From Acidobacteriota bacterium (lineage in GTDB: Bacteria; Acidobacteriota; Terriglobia; Bryobacterales; JACQDG01): a stretch of DNA of 6,883 bases. Numbering within the stretch: position 1 is the stretch's first letter; each line of letters starts with the position of its first letter. The translations under genes were made by a program, and so were the position numbers. The notes under the pieces are model-generated. The model worked only from the letters and a program-made list of their open reading frames with translations, searched no databases and was not told where the DNA came from. Location of the stretch: contig JACQDI010000659.1 of the NCBI GenBank assembly GCA_016201195.1, positions 1-6,883 on the forward strand, written 5' to 3'. Shown here in pieces: positions 1 to 5,655 of the stretch.

Positions 1-513
1 GACCTGGCCCTCGGTGTCCTCCCAGATCTCGGGGCCGGTGGTTTTGAAGTGGATGGCGGGGTTGGCGGGATTCTTGAACTGCTGGAGCATGACGTAGCGG
101 CCGGGGTCGGAGGCGACCAACTGCTCGGCCCGCTTGATGGCGGCGTTCATGCCCTGGTCGTCGGGGGTCAGCTCCAGCCGGGCGCCGAGCATCTTCAGCA
201 CGCTGCGCCGCTCCAGGCTCATGGTGTCGGGCATGGTGAGGGTGATCGGGTAGCCGCGCGCCGCGGCCACGAAAGCGAGGGCGATGCCGGTATTGCCGCT
301 GGTCGGCTCGACCAGCTCCTTGCCCGGCCCGAGCAGCCCGCGCTCCTCGGCGTCCCAGATCATCCCCGCGCCGATGCGGCACTTCACGGAATAGGAGGGG
401 TTGCGTCCCTCCACCTTTCCCAGCACCGTGGCCGGCGCCCCGTCGGGGATGCGGTTCAGCTTGACCATCGGCGTCCGGCCGATGCTCAGCGAGTTGTCCT
501 GGAAGTAACCCAT
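1..513 (-). CDS. cysK: Cysteine synthase A (O-acetylserine sulfhydrylase), 3' end beyond window
   Basis: Cytoplasmic PLP enzyme that makes L-cysteine from O-acetyl-L-serine and sulfide, the last step of sulfur assimilation. The 171 visible residues start MGYFQDNSLSIGRTPMVKLN and follow the CysK pattern closely. The PLP-binding lysine lies in NPSYSVKCRIGAG (K44), and the substrate loop EPTSGNTGIA holds the conserved TSGNTG at about 71-76. Further on are the family motifs LTMPDTMSLERR and NPANPAIHFKTTGPEIWEDT. About half of the usual ~310-320 residues are present; the rest lies past the left edge, with no internal stop. The ATG at 511-513 comes one base after the stop of the upstream rrf2-type gene. 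Only a weak GGGAAA ribosome-binding sequence lies inside the end of that gene, so translational coupling in one operon is likely. CysM or cystathionine beta-synthase are less likely given the near-textbook CysK N-terminus. Confidence 0.96.
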   Translation of the reverse strand, partial: MGYFQDNSLSIGRTPMVKLNRIPDGAPATVLGKVEGRNPSYSVKCRIGAGMIWDAEERGLLGPGKELVEPTSGNTGIALAFVAAARGYPITLTMPDTMSLERRSVLKMLGARLELTPDDQGMNAAIKRAEQLVASDPGRYVMLQQFKNPANPAIHFKTTGPEIWEDTEGQV

Positions 514-514
514 T

Positions 515-961
515 TCAGATTTCCCAATTGGCCACGAACCGCCTCTGTTTGTCGGTCCAGCGGGCCACCAGTTCGGCGAAGCTGGTGCGGTCGATGATTT
601 CCGAGACGGCTCGATCCACCTGGAGCCACATATCGCTGAAGGGGGTCTCGGGGGCCGCGCGCCGGGACGCCCGGTGCCGGCGGGTGTGTTCGGCCGGCGA
701 CAGCGGACCTTCCACAAAGCGAAGCACCTCTCCCACCATCATGGTATCAGCCGGCCGCGCCAGCAGGTAGCCCCCCTCCGCGCCCCGCCGCGACTGCACG
801 AAGCCGCCCTGCTTGAGCTGCCCCAGGATCAGCTCCAGGAACTTTTGCGGGATCTTCTGCCGGGCGGCGATCTCCGCGATCTTCACCGGCTTCGAACCGC
901 CCTGCTGGGCCAGGTCGAAGATCGCCTTCAGGGCGTAGTCTCCCTTGACCGAGATGTTCAT
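515..961 (-). CDS. Rrf2/IscR-family transcriptional regulator, CymR-like, cysteine-free
   Basis: DNA-binding repressor of the Rrf2 family, 148 residues, the usual family size. An N-terminal winged helix-turn-helix spans about 1-75: MNISVKGDYALKAIFDLA, the recognition region EIAARQKIPQKFLELILGQLKQGG, and the wing SRRGAEGGYLLARPA. A dimerisation helix follows at about 110-148. There is no cysteine anywhere, so the three-Cys [2Fe-2S] site of IscR or NsrR is absent; its place is taken by a basic stretch, HTRRHRASRR (92-101). In Firmicutes the Rrf2 protein CymR also lacks a cluster and represses cysteine genes by binding CysK. Because cysK follows after one base here, a CymR-like role in controlling sulfur or cysteine supply is a reasonable inference. 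The start is supported by GAGG four bases upstream of the ATG. A 13-bp palindrome just upstream could be its own operator. Confidence 0.93.
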   Translation of the reverse strand: MNISVKGDYALKAIFDLAQQGGSKPVKIAEIAARQKIPQKFLELILGQLKQGGFVQSRRGAEGGYLLARPADTMMVGEVLRFVEGPLSPAEHTRRHRASRRAAPETPFSDMWLQVDRAVSEIIDRTSFAELVARWTDKQRRFVANWEI

Positions 962-964
962 GGT

Positions 965-977
965 ACCTCACCGAGGT
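965..977. promoter_or_regulatory. 13-bp palindrome, candidate operator overlapping -10 and ribosome-binding site
   Basis: ACCTC-ACC-GAGGT is a perfect inverted repeat with 5-bp arms and a 3-bp centre. It ends three bases before the regulator's ATG. It overlaps both the candidate -10 box and the GAGG ribosome-binding site. That position suits autorepression by the dimeric Rrf2-type protein it precedes. A hairpin masking the ribosome-binding site is the alternative, but a 5-bp stem is weak. The known IscR and CymR sites are longer, so any match to those consensuses is not claimed. Confidence 0.4.
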
Positions 978-1002
978 TACGGTAAGTCTAGCGCGGCGTC
1001 AA
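974..1002 (-). promoter_or_regulatory. Candidate sigma-70-type promoter for the rrf2-cysK unit
   Basis: On the minus strand a -35-like TTGACG (997-1002) and a weak -10-like TAACCT (974-979) are separated by exactly 17 bp. They lie just upstream of the regulator's start at 961. The -35 box is good (5 of 6 to consensus) and the -10 box is poor (3 of 6), as expected of a regulated promoter. The leader would be very short. This is a by-eye call. Confidence 0.45.
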
Positions 1003-1048
1003 TTAGAAGGGGGGGCTGCCGCCCGCCGGCGCGCTGCTTGTCAGTCCG

Positions 1049-1456
1049 GTGACGCACCTGGGCCGCGGGCCGGACAACGAGATTGTCGTCGAGGGCGACG
1101 AGGGGGCGATCGTATCCGCCCGGCGCCTGAAGATCCTCAGGGAAGGAATGGAGTACCACCTTCAGGATCTGGGCAGTACCAACAGGACCTATGTCAATGG
1201 CGCACGCGTGAGAGAGGTGGCCCTGACGCCGGGGGCTACCATTGAGCTTGGCCCGGATGGCCCCGTGTTCACCTTCTTGTTGGAGGAGTCCCCGGCCGCA
1301 GGCCTGGACCAGACGATGCTAGCGGCGCCCTCCGGCCCCTTCCCACCCCTCGAAGAACCCATGAGCGGGGAGGACGAACAGTTGCTGGCGGCGGCCCGGG
1401 CGCGGCGGGCGGGAGCGCGTGATCAGACGCTGTCCCTGATGCACGACGCGCTGTGA
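1049..1456 (+). CDS. FHA-domain protein, probably 5'-truncated or degenerate
   Basis: Forkhead-associated domain, a fold that normally binds phosphothreonine peptides in Ser/Thr-kinase signalling. Numbered from GTG 1049, residues 3-79 show the core: HLGRGPDNEIVV with the conserved GR pair (5-6), IVSARRLKIL (21-30), DLGSTNRTYVNG (40-51) and the closing strand TIELGPDGPVFTF. Two core positions are unusual: the SRRH-type histidine is replaced by Arg26, and the glycine of NGT by Arg46. The first FHA strand is missing. The frame stays open upstream to a stop at 1004-1006 and encodes plausible FHA residues (PPAGALLVSPV), yet has no ATG, GTG or TTG there. GTG 1049 has no ribosome-binding site, while a purine-rich AGAAGGGGGG sits 34 bases upstream. 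The tail (80-135) is low in structure and carries two DQT motifs (DQTML, DQTLS). The gene ends where a hicB fragment begins, so it may be a remnant of a larger FHA protein. Confidence 0.6.
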   Translation: MTHLGRGPDNEIVVEGDEGAIVSARRLKILREGMEYHLQDLGSTNRTYVNGARVREVALTPGATIELGPDGPVFTFLLEESPAAGLDQTMLAAPSGPFPPLEEPMSGEDEQLLAAARARRAGARDQTLSLMHDAL

Positions 1457-1457
1457 A

Positions 1458-1592
1458 GGTCGCGAAGGGCGGTCCATCGTATCAAAATGCCCCGAGTTGG
1501 GAGTTGCCTCTTGCGGCGACACGGTAGAAGAAGGTATGGCCAATCTGGGGGAAGCGGTCGAGCTTTATTTGGAGAACGCTCTGCGAAAATGA
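1458..1592 (+). pseudogene. HicB-type antitoxin remnant, 5' end lost
   Basis: The frame ending in TGA at 1590-1592 reads GREGRSIVSKCPELGVASC, then GDTVEEGMANLGEAVELYLEN. This is the core of the short HicB antitoxin family (CPEL...A..G.T.EEA.ANL.EA.ELYLE). No in-frame ATG or GTG precedes the conserved part, the normal first strand (a MxxTxxVxxEx type start) is absent, and the frame stops seven residues after the helix. It therefore cannot make the usual 70-80 residue antitoxin. The fragment begins within a few bases of the FHA gene's stop and is followed directly by a hicA-like fragment in another frame. The hicB-before-hicA order is a known arrangement. Homology is judged by eye from family knowledge, but the motif run is long enough to be convincing. 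Confidence 0.7.
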
Positions 1593-1593
1593 G

Positions 1594-1686
1594 GTTTTCG
1601 ATACGCCCCCAAGCGTGGCAAGGGCAACCATCTTGATCCTGGAACAAGCCGGCCTGAGCAGAGAACAATTCCTGGAACTACTATGA
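1594..1686 (+). pseudogene. HicA-type toxin remnant, C-terminal end only
   Basis: The frame ending in TGA at 1684-1686 reads VARATILILEQAGLSREQFLELL. This matches the C-terminus of HicA mRNA interferases (RGTLRAILRQAGLSxEEFLELL). Everything before it is missing, including the GSHH-type catalytic histidine region, so no active toxin can be made. The homology is recognisable from about 1615; the preceding residues (VFDTPPS) may be joined sequence. The fragment lies two bases after the hicB remnant, consistent with an internal deletion that removed the end of hicB and most of hicA. It ends 57 bases before the efflux-pump start. Confidence 0.55.
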
Positions 1687-1743
1687 CCAGTAACATCCCA
1701 GTTGTGTTCTGCGCCTATCATACGTTAACCTGCTAGAGTTGCG
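1687..1743 (+). other. Short spacer before the efflux permease
   Basis: This 57-bp stretch lies between the hicA remnant and ATG 1744. It is AT-richer than its surroundings. It offers only a weak ribosome-binding sequence (AGAG, 10 bases before the ATG) and no promoter pair with acceptable spacing that I could defend. No adaptor gene fragment is visible in it. Confidence 0.4.
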
Positions 1744-4700
1744 ATGAACATTTCGCGCATCTTCATCGAGCGGCCCATTGCCACCAGTCTGCTGATGGCT
1801 GCCATCCTGCTCTGGTATCTTACCGCGCGCTGCCGGTGAGCGATCTCCCCAACGTCGACTTCCCGACGCTGCTGGTTACCGCCAGCCTCCCAGGGGCCAG
1901 CCCGGAGACCATGGGCTCGGCTGTGGCCACTCCGCTCGAGAACCAGTTCTCGACGATCGCCGGAGTGAACTCGATGACGTCGGTGAACTCGCTGGGCGCG
2001 ACGCAGATCACTCTCGAGTTCGACCTCAGCCGCAGCTTGGACGGGGCGGCGGTCGACGTCCAGGCCGCCATCACTCAGGCCTCCCGCCTGCTGCCGCAAG
2101 GCATGCCGACTCCCCCGACCTTCACCAAGGTCAACCCGGCCGACCAGCCCATCCTCTATCTGGCTCTGACCTCCTCCACCCTGCCTCTTTGGACGTTGGA
2201 TGAGTACGCGGAAACCCGCGTCGCCCAGCGCATCTCCATGGTCAACGGCGTGGCGCAGGTGGCCGTGCTCGGGGCGCAGAAGTACGCGGTTCACGTCCAG
2301 ATGGACCCGCACGCCATGGCCGGCCGCCAGATCGGCATCAACGAGGTCGAGCAGGCGCTGCGGAATTGGAACGTCAACCTTCCGACCGGCTCGATCATTG
2401 GACCCCAGCGCGCTTTCACGCTGCAAGCGAGCGGCCAGCTCATGAACGCCTCGGCCTTCCGCCCGCTGGTGGTGGCCCACCGAAGAGGCTCCCCCGTGCG
2501 CCTGGAGGAGCTGGGCGACGTCATCGACAGCGTGGAGGACGACAAGAGCGCCTCCTGGTATTACACCTCCGACACCAACCAGCGCGCCATCGTTCTGGCG
2601 ATCCAGCGCCAGCCGGGCACCAACACCGTCGCCGTCACCGACGCCGTCAAGGCCCTCCTGCCCGTGTTCCTGTCCGAGCTGCCCCCCTCGGTCCGGATGA
2701 ATATCCTCTACGACCGCTCCGAGACCATTCGTGAGTCCTACCACGACGTGCAGTTCACCATGGTCCTCACCCTGGGCCTGGTGGTGATGGTGATCTTCTT
2801 TTTCCTCCGCAATGTCTCGGCCACGGTGATTCCGAGCCTGGCGCTGCCCTTTTCCATCATCGGCACGTTCGCCGTCATGTACCTGCTCGGCTACAGCCTC
2901 GACAACCTCTCCATGATGGCCCTGATTCTCTCCATCGGATTCGTGGTCGATGACGCCATCGTGATGCTGGAGAACATCGTGCGCCACATGGAGATGGGCC
3001 AGGATCCGATGCTGGCTTCGATGACCGGTTCTCGCGAGATCGGCTTCACCATCGCCTCGATGACCCTGTCGCTGGCGGCGGTGTTCATTCCCGTGCTGTT
3101 CATGGGCGGCGTGCTCGGCCGGTTGTTCAAGGAATTCGCGGTCACCATTTGCGTGGCGATTCTGATCTCCGGCGTCGTCTCGGTGACCCTGACTCCCATG
3201 CTGTGCAGCCGTTTCCTGCGCCCGCCCTCGGCGCAGAAGCACGGTGTTTTCTACCACACCACGGAGCGCTTCTTAGATGGCATGCTCGGCCTCTACCGCA
3301 CCAGTCTCCAGTGGGTGCTCCGGAACCGTCCTGCCACGGTGATGGTCTTCGTCCTCACGCTGGCTGCCACCGCCTGGATCTTCGTGGTGATCCCGAAGGG
3401 CTTCATCCCCGACCAGGACACGGACCAGATCATCGCCGTGACCGAGGCGGCGCAGGGTACTTCCTATTTCAAAATGGTCGAGCATCAGCAGGTCGCGGCC
3501 GACATCATCCGTCAGAACCCGAACGTGGATTCCTTGGTTGCCACCGTTGGCGGCGCTGCCTCCACCACGCTGGGCGGGCCCAACTTCGGCCAGATGGTCG
3601 TCCATCTCAAGCCCCGCGCCAAGCGCAAGGTCCTGGTCAACGAGATCATCGACGACCTCCGCGAGAGGCTCGCCGGCCTGCCGGGCATGCGCGTGTTCGT
3701 GCAGAATCCTCCCACCATCCAGCTCGGGGGCCAGGTGACCAAGAGCCCTTATCAATTCTCTCTATACGCCCCGGACAAGGAGGAACTCTACGCAGCAGCC
3801 CAGACCCTGGAGAGCGAGATGATCCGGAAAGTCCCCGGGCTGATCGACGTCACCAGCGACCTGCAGATCCGCACGCCGCAAGTCAATGTCGCCATCGACC
3901 GGGACCGTGCCGCCGCCTTGCAGGTGAGCGCGCAGGCCATCGAGAACGCTCTTTATGACGCCTACGGGCCGCGCTGGGTCTCCACCATCTATGCCGCGGT
4001 CAACGAATACAAGGTCCTGCTGGAACTCAAGCCGCAGTACCAGGCGGACCCCAAGGCGCTGTCGCTTCTGTATTTCAAGTCCTCCAGCGGCGGGCTGATC
4101 CCCCTGGACACAGTGGCCCGCATCGCCCAGGAGTCCGGCCCGCAGACCATCAACCACTTCGGCCAGCTTCCCGCCGTGACCATCTCCTTTAATCTCCGTC
4201 CGGAGGTGGCCCTCGGCGATGCCGTCGCCCGCATCCAGGAGTTGGCCCGGAACACCCTGCCGCCCACCTTCAGCACCACGTTTCAGGGAGCGGCCAAAGC
4301 CTTTCAGAGTTCGCTCTCGAACCTATGGGTGCTGCTGGTGGTGGCGATCGCCGTGGTCTACATCGTGCTCGGCATCCTGTATGAGAGCTACGTGCATCCG
4401 ATCACGATCCTGTCGGGGCTGCCCTCGGCGGGCTTCGGAGCGCTGATGACGCTGGTGTTGTTCCGCATGGACCTGAACATCTACGCCTTCGTCGGGCTGA
4501 TCATGCTGGTGGGAATCGTGGAGAAAAACGCCATCATGCAGATCGACTTTGCGCTGGACGCGGAGCGCAACGAAGGACTGCCTCCGATGGAAGCGATCTT
4601 TGAAGGCTGCCTCATCCGTTTTCGCCCCATCATGATGACCACCATGGCGGCGCTGCTCGGCGCGGTGCCGATCGCGCTAGGCTACGGCGCTGGCGGCGAA

Positions 4701-4862
4701 GCCCGCCAGCCGCTGGGCCTGGCGGTGGTGGGTGGTCTCGTCTTTTCGCAGTTGATCACGCTGTATCTCACCCCCGTCTTCTACACTTACATGGCCACCG
4801 CCGTGGAGCTGTTCCGCCGCCGCAAACAGCGCAAGCTGGCCCCTTCGCCGACCGCGGCGTAG
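1744..4862 (+). CDS. RND multidrug efflux permease (MdtB/MdtC-like, HAE-1 type) with N-terminal frameshift
   Basis: Inner-membrane proton-driven efflux pump, normally a trimer linked to a periplasmic adaptor and an outer-membrane channel. ATG 1744 starts the typical N-terminus MNISRIFIERPIATSLLM, but that frame stops at 1837-1839. The rest (YRALPVSDLPNVDFPTLLV onward) runs in a different frame without a break to 4862. Counting from GTG 1836 (1008 residues), residues 1-306 are the first porter loop, about 307-500 the helices TM2-TM6, 498-520 TM7, 521-828 the second porter loop, and 829-985 TM8-TM12. The proton-relay residues are intact: Asp372-Asp373 in GFVVDDAIVMLEN and Lys897 in VEKNAIMQIDF. 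GTG 1836 lacks a ribosome-binding site and would drop TM1, so it is probably not a natural start. Restored length is about 1040 residues, standard for the family. No adaptor or channel gene adjoins it. Either a recent pseudogene or a sequence error explains the break. Confidence 0.93.
1810..1823 (+). other. Frameshift site in TM1 of the RND permease
   Basis: The last residues clearly in the ATG-1744 frame are MAAILL, ending at 1812. Tyr-Arg-Ala-Leu-Pro resumes at 1821 in the main frame. Only eight bases lie between, where relatives such as MdtB have five codons (15 bases, of the type LL-AGIIG-YRALP). A net loss of seven bases is the simplest account. It breaks the frame and would also shorten TM1 by two to three residues. 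Confidence 0.8.
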
Positions 4863-4960
4863 CGCAGAAGGGCCACGTCTGCTGTTGGCGGGGACCTGCG
4901 GCGCGCGGCATTCCCTCCTTCAGCATTGCCGTCGTCTTTCGCGATGGCCGATCTCAGTGC

Positions 4961-4976
4961 GCGTTTTGGCGGGATC
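4961..4976 (+). repeat. Short dispersed repeat, copy 1 (degenerate)
   Basis: GCGTTTTGGCGGGATC resembles copy 4 at 5425-5440 (GGCGTTTCGCGGGATC) and shares GCGTTT...GATC with copies 2 and 3. It is followed closely by CTATT at 4982-4986, as copies 3 and 4 are. It lies 88 bp before copy 2. Confidence 0.35.
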
Positions 4977-5047
4977 AACTGCTATTTACGAGTCAACGCC
5001 TTGACGGGGAGGTCACTCAGAATCAAGGCGAGACCACTTCCCGTGAG

Positions 5048-5068
5048 CGGCGTTTACAGGGAGTGATC
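5048..5068 (+). repeat. Imperfect direct repeat on the left of hicB (copy 2)
   Basis: GGCGTTTACAGGGAGTGATC (5049-5068) pairs with GGCGTTTACCAGGAGTAATC at 5339-5358; 18 of 21 positions agree when the preceding C is counted. Each copy is also followed by GGCCCTCG (5069-5076 here, 5367-5374 at the other side). The two copies bracket hicB in the same orientation, 290 bp apart. Confidence 0.55.
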
Positions 5069-5079
5069 GGCCCTCGGGA

Positions 5080-5301
5080 TCAGGCATCCACCTCGACGGT
5101 GGTCGTCAGGATCTCACGACTCAGGACGACGTCGCGTTCATCGTCCGGCAGCGTTTCGAGGTACAGCTCAATAGCCTCCTTGATGTTGGCGATCGCCTCT
5201 TCGCGCGTCGAGCCTTGGGACTGGCAGCCCCTCAGCTCAGGGCACCACGCGCAAAAGCCATGCTCGTCCTTCTCGATAACCACACTTGCCTTTCGAGCCA
5301 T
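5080..5301 (-). CDS. HicB-family antitoxin, orphan (no hicA adjacent)
   Basis: Small cytoplasmic protein of 73 residues, MARKASVVIEKDEHGFCAWC onward. It has the single partial-RNase-H-like HicB fold: a first strand ASVVIEKDEHGF, then CPELRGCQSQGSTREEAIAN and the helix IKEAIELYLE, ending in TTTVEVDA. In HicAB systems such a protein neutralises the HicA mRNA interferase and represses the operon. I prefer ATG 5299-5301, which begins right at the fold, over an ATG 12 residues upstream that would add an unrelated extension; a GAG lies a few bases before it. The short form has no obvious separate DNA-binding domain. No HicA-like frame follows or precedes it, so it is either an orphan, a solitary HicB-like regulator, or the survivor of a decayed pair. 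Imperfect direct repeats flank it. A second, decayed HicB of a different subtype lies at 1458-1592. Confidence 0.85.
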   Translation of the reverse strand: MARKASVVIEKDEHGFCAWCPELRGCQSQGSTREEAIANIKEAIELYLETLPDDERDVVLSREILTTTVEVDA

Positions 5302-5337
5302 ACGCTCAGTGTAACGCCAAGCGGCCGTTGAAAGCAC

Positions 5338-5358
5338 CGGCGTTTACCAGGAGTAATC
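5338..5358 (+). repeat. Imperfect direct repeat on the right of hicB (copy 3)
   Basis: GGCGTTTACCAGGAGTAATC (5339-5358) is the partner of the copy at 5048-5068, with 18 of 21 positions identical and the shared downstream GGCCCTCG (5367-5374). It has an extra CTATT spacer (5360-5364) that copy 2 lacks but copies 1 and 4 have. Confidence 0.55.
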
Positions 5359-5424
5359 TCTATTCCGGCCCTCGTGCGGGCGTGCCCGGACGCAAGCCGA
5401 CTTGCCATACCTATTTCTGTGGAC

Positions 5425-5440
5425 GGCGTTTCGCGGGATC
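5425..5440 (+). repeat. Short dispersed repeat, copy 4 (degenerate)
   Basis: GGCGTTTCGCGGGATC is close to copy 1 (4961-4976) and shares GGCGTTT with copies 2 and 3. It runs directly into CTATT (5440-5444). It lies 86 bp after copy 3, close to the 88-bp spacing of copies 1 and 2 on the other side of hicB. Confidence 0.35.
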
Positions 5441-5489
5441 TATTCTCCCCTGCTGTTCATGATCACGCTGTCCTTAAGCATATTCTCGA

Positions 5490-5501
5490 CCCTGCGCAGG
5501 G
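5490..5501. repeat. 12-bp perfect palindrome CCCTGCGCAGGG
   Basis: The palindrome has no central loop, so it is better suited to a dimeric protein site than to a hairpin. It lies in a spacer with no clear promoter. In GC-rich DNA such a sequence can arise by chance. Confidence 0.3.
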
Positions 5502-5655
5502 CTGGAAGAGAGGAGCCGAAATGCCTCTTCACAGCAGTCGGCCTGTTCGACCTGCCAGTGCGTCCTTATAGGAGAGTGTTTGTTGTCTTCACATCCACGA
5601 GACGACACCACAAAGGCGAGTACAACCGCGCCCGTGTGTCGGAGTTTGCCTCCAC

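Larger units (their letters stand above)
4863..5079. other. Intergenic stretch between convergent rnd and hicB
   Basis: These 217 bp separate the plus-strand pump gene from the minus-strand antitoxin gene, so both end here. I see no gene. A GTCAA-CGCC-TTGAC hairpin lies at 4992-5005 but has no T-tract, so it is not a convincing terminator. Two members of a short repeat family lie at 4961-4976 and 5049-5068. No hicA start or body is visible downstream of hicB on the minus strand; the only hint is SREVVSP just after hicB, too short to name. Confidence 0.5.
5302..5655. other. Gene-poor spacer between hicB and the ATPase gene
   Basis: These 354 bp lie upstream of hicB and downstream of the minus-strand ATPase gene. 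I recognise no gene. A TTG-started plus-strand frame from 5402 has a hydrophobic beginning but runs antisense through the ATPase gene and is probably chance. The stretch holds repeat copies 3 and 4, a 12-bp palindrome, and a TACACT (5308-5313, minus) that could be a hicB -10 box but lacks a good -35 partner. No clear terminator for the ATPase gene is visible. Confidence 0.5.

Noticed and set aside
49..597. 182-codon plus-strand frame
   Set aside because: It is antisense to cysK and the end of the regulator gene, both clearly coding on the minus strand.
1725..3257. 510-codon open frame on the minus strand, rich in His, Gly, Glu and Arg
   Set aside because: It lies antisense to the RND permease, whose motifs are unmistakable. 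The odd composition and length come from the third-position GC bias of the real gene.
3149..3958. 269-codon plus-strand frame
   Set aside because: It is an out-of-frame shadow of the permease, Pro/Arg/His-rich, with no recognisable domain.
4787..4978. 63-codon minus-strand frame
   Set aside because: It overlaps the conserved C-terminus of the permease and its composition is unlike a real protein. A start on TTG or similar is not supported.
4992..5005. GTCAA-CGCC-TTGAC hairpin as a terminator between convergent genes
   Set aside because: The stem is only 5 bp and AT-containing, and no T-run follows on either strand.
4980..5079. Possible hicA start downstream of hicB on the minus strand (SREVV-like residues)
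   Set aside because: Only about five residues resemble the HicA N-terminus before a stop. This is too short to separate from chance.
5048..5358. Integron attC sites or a CRISPR array as an explanation for the repeats
   Set aside because: The GTTRRRY core of attC is absent, and the spacing (about 87 and 290 bp) and divergence do not suit a CRISPR array.
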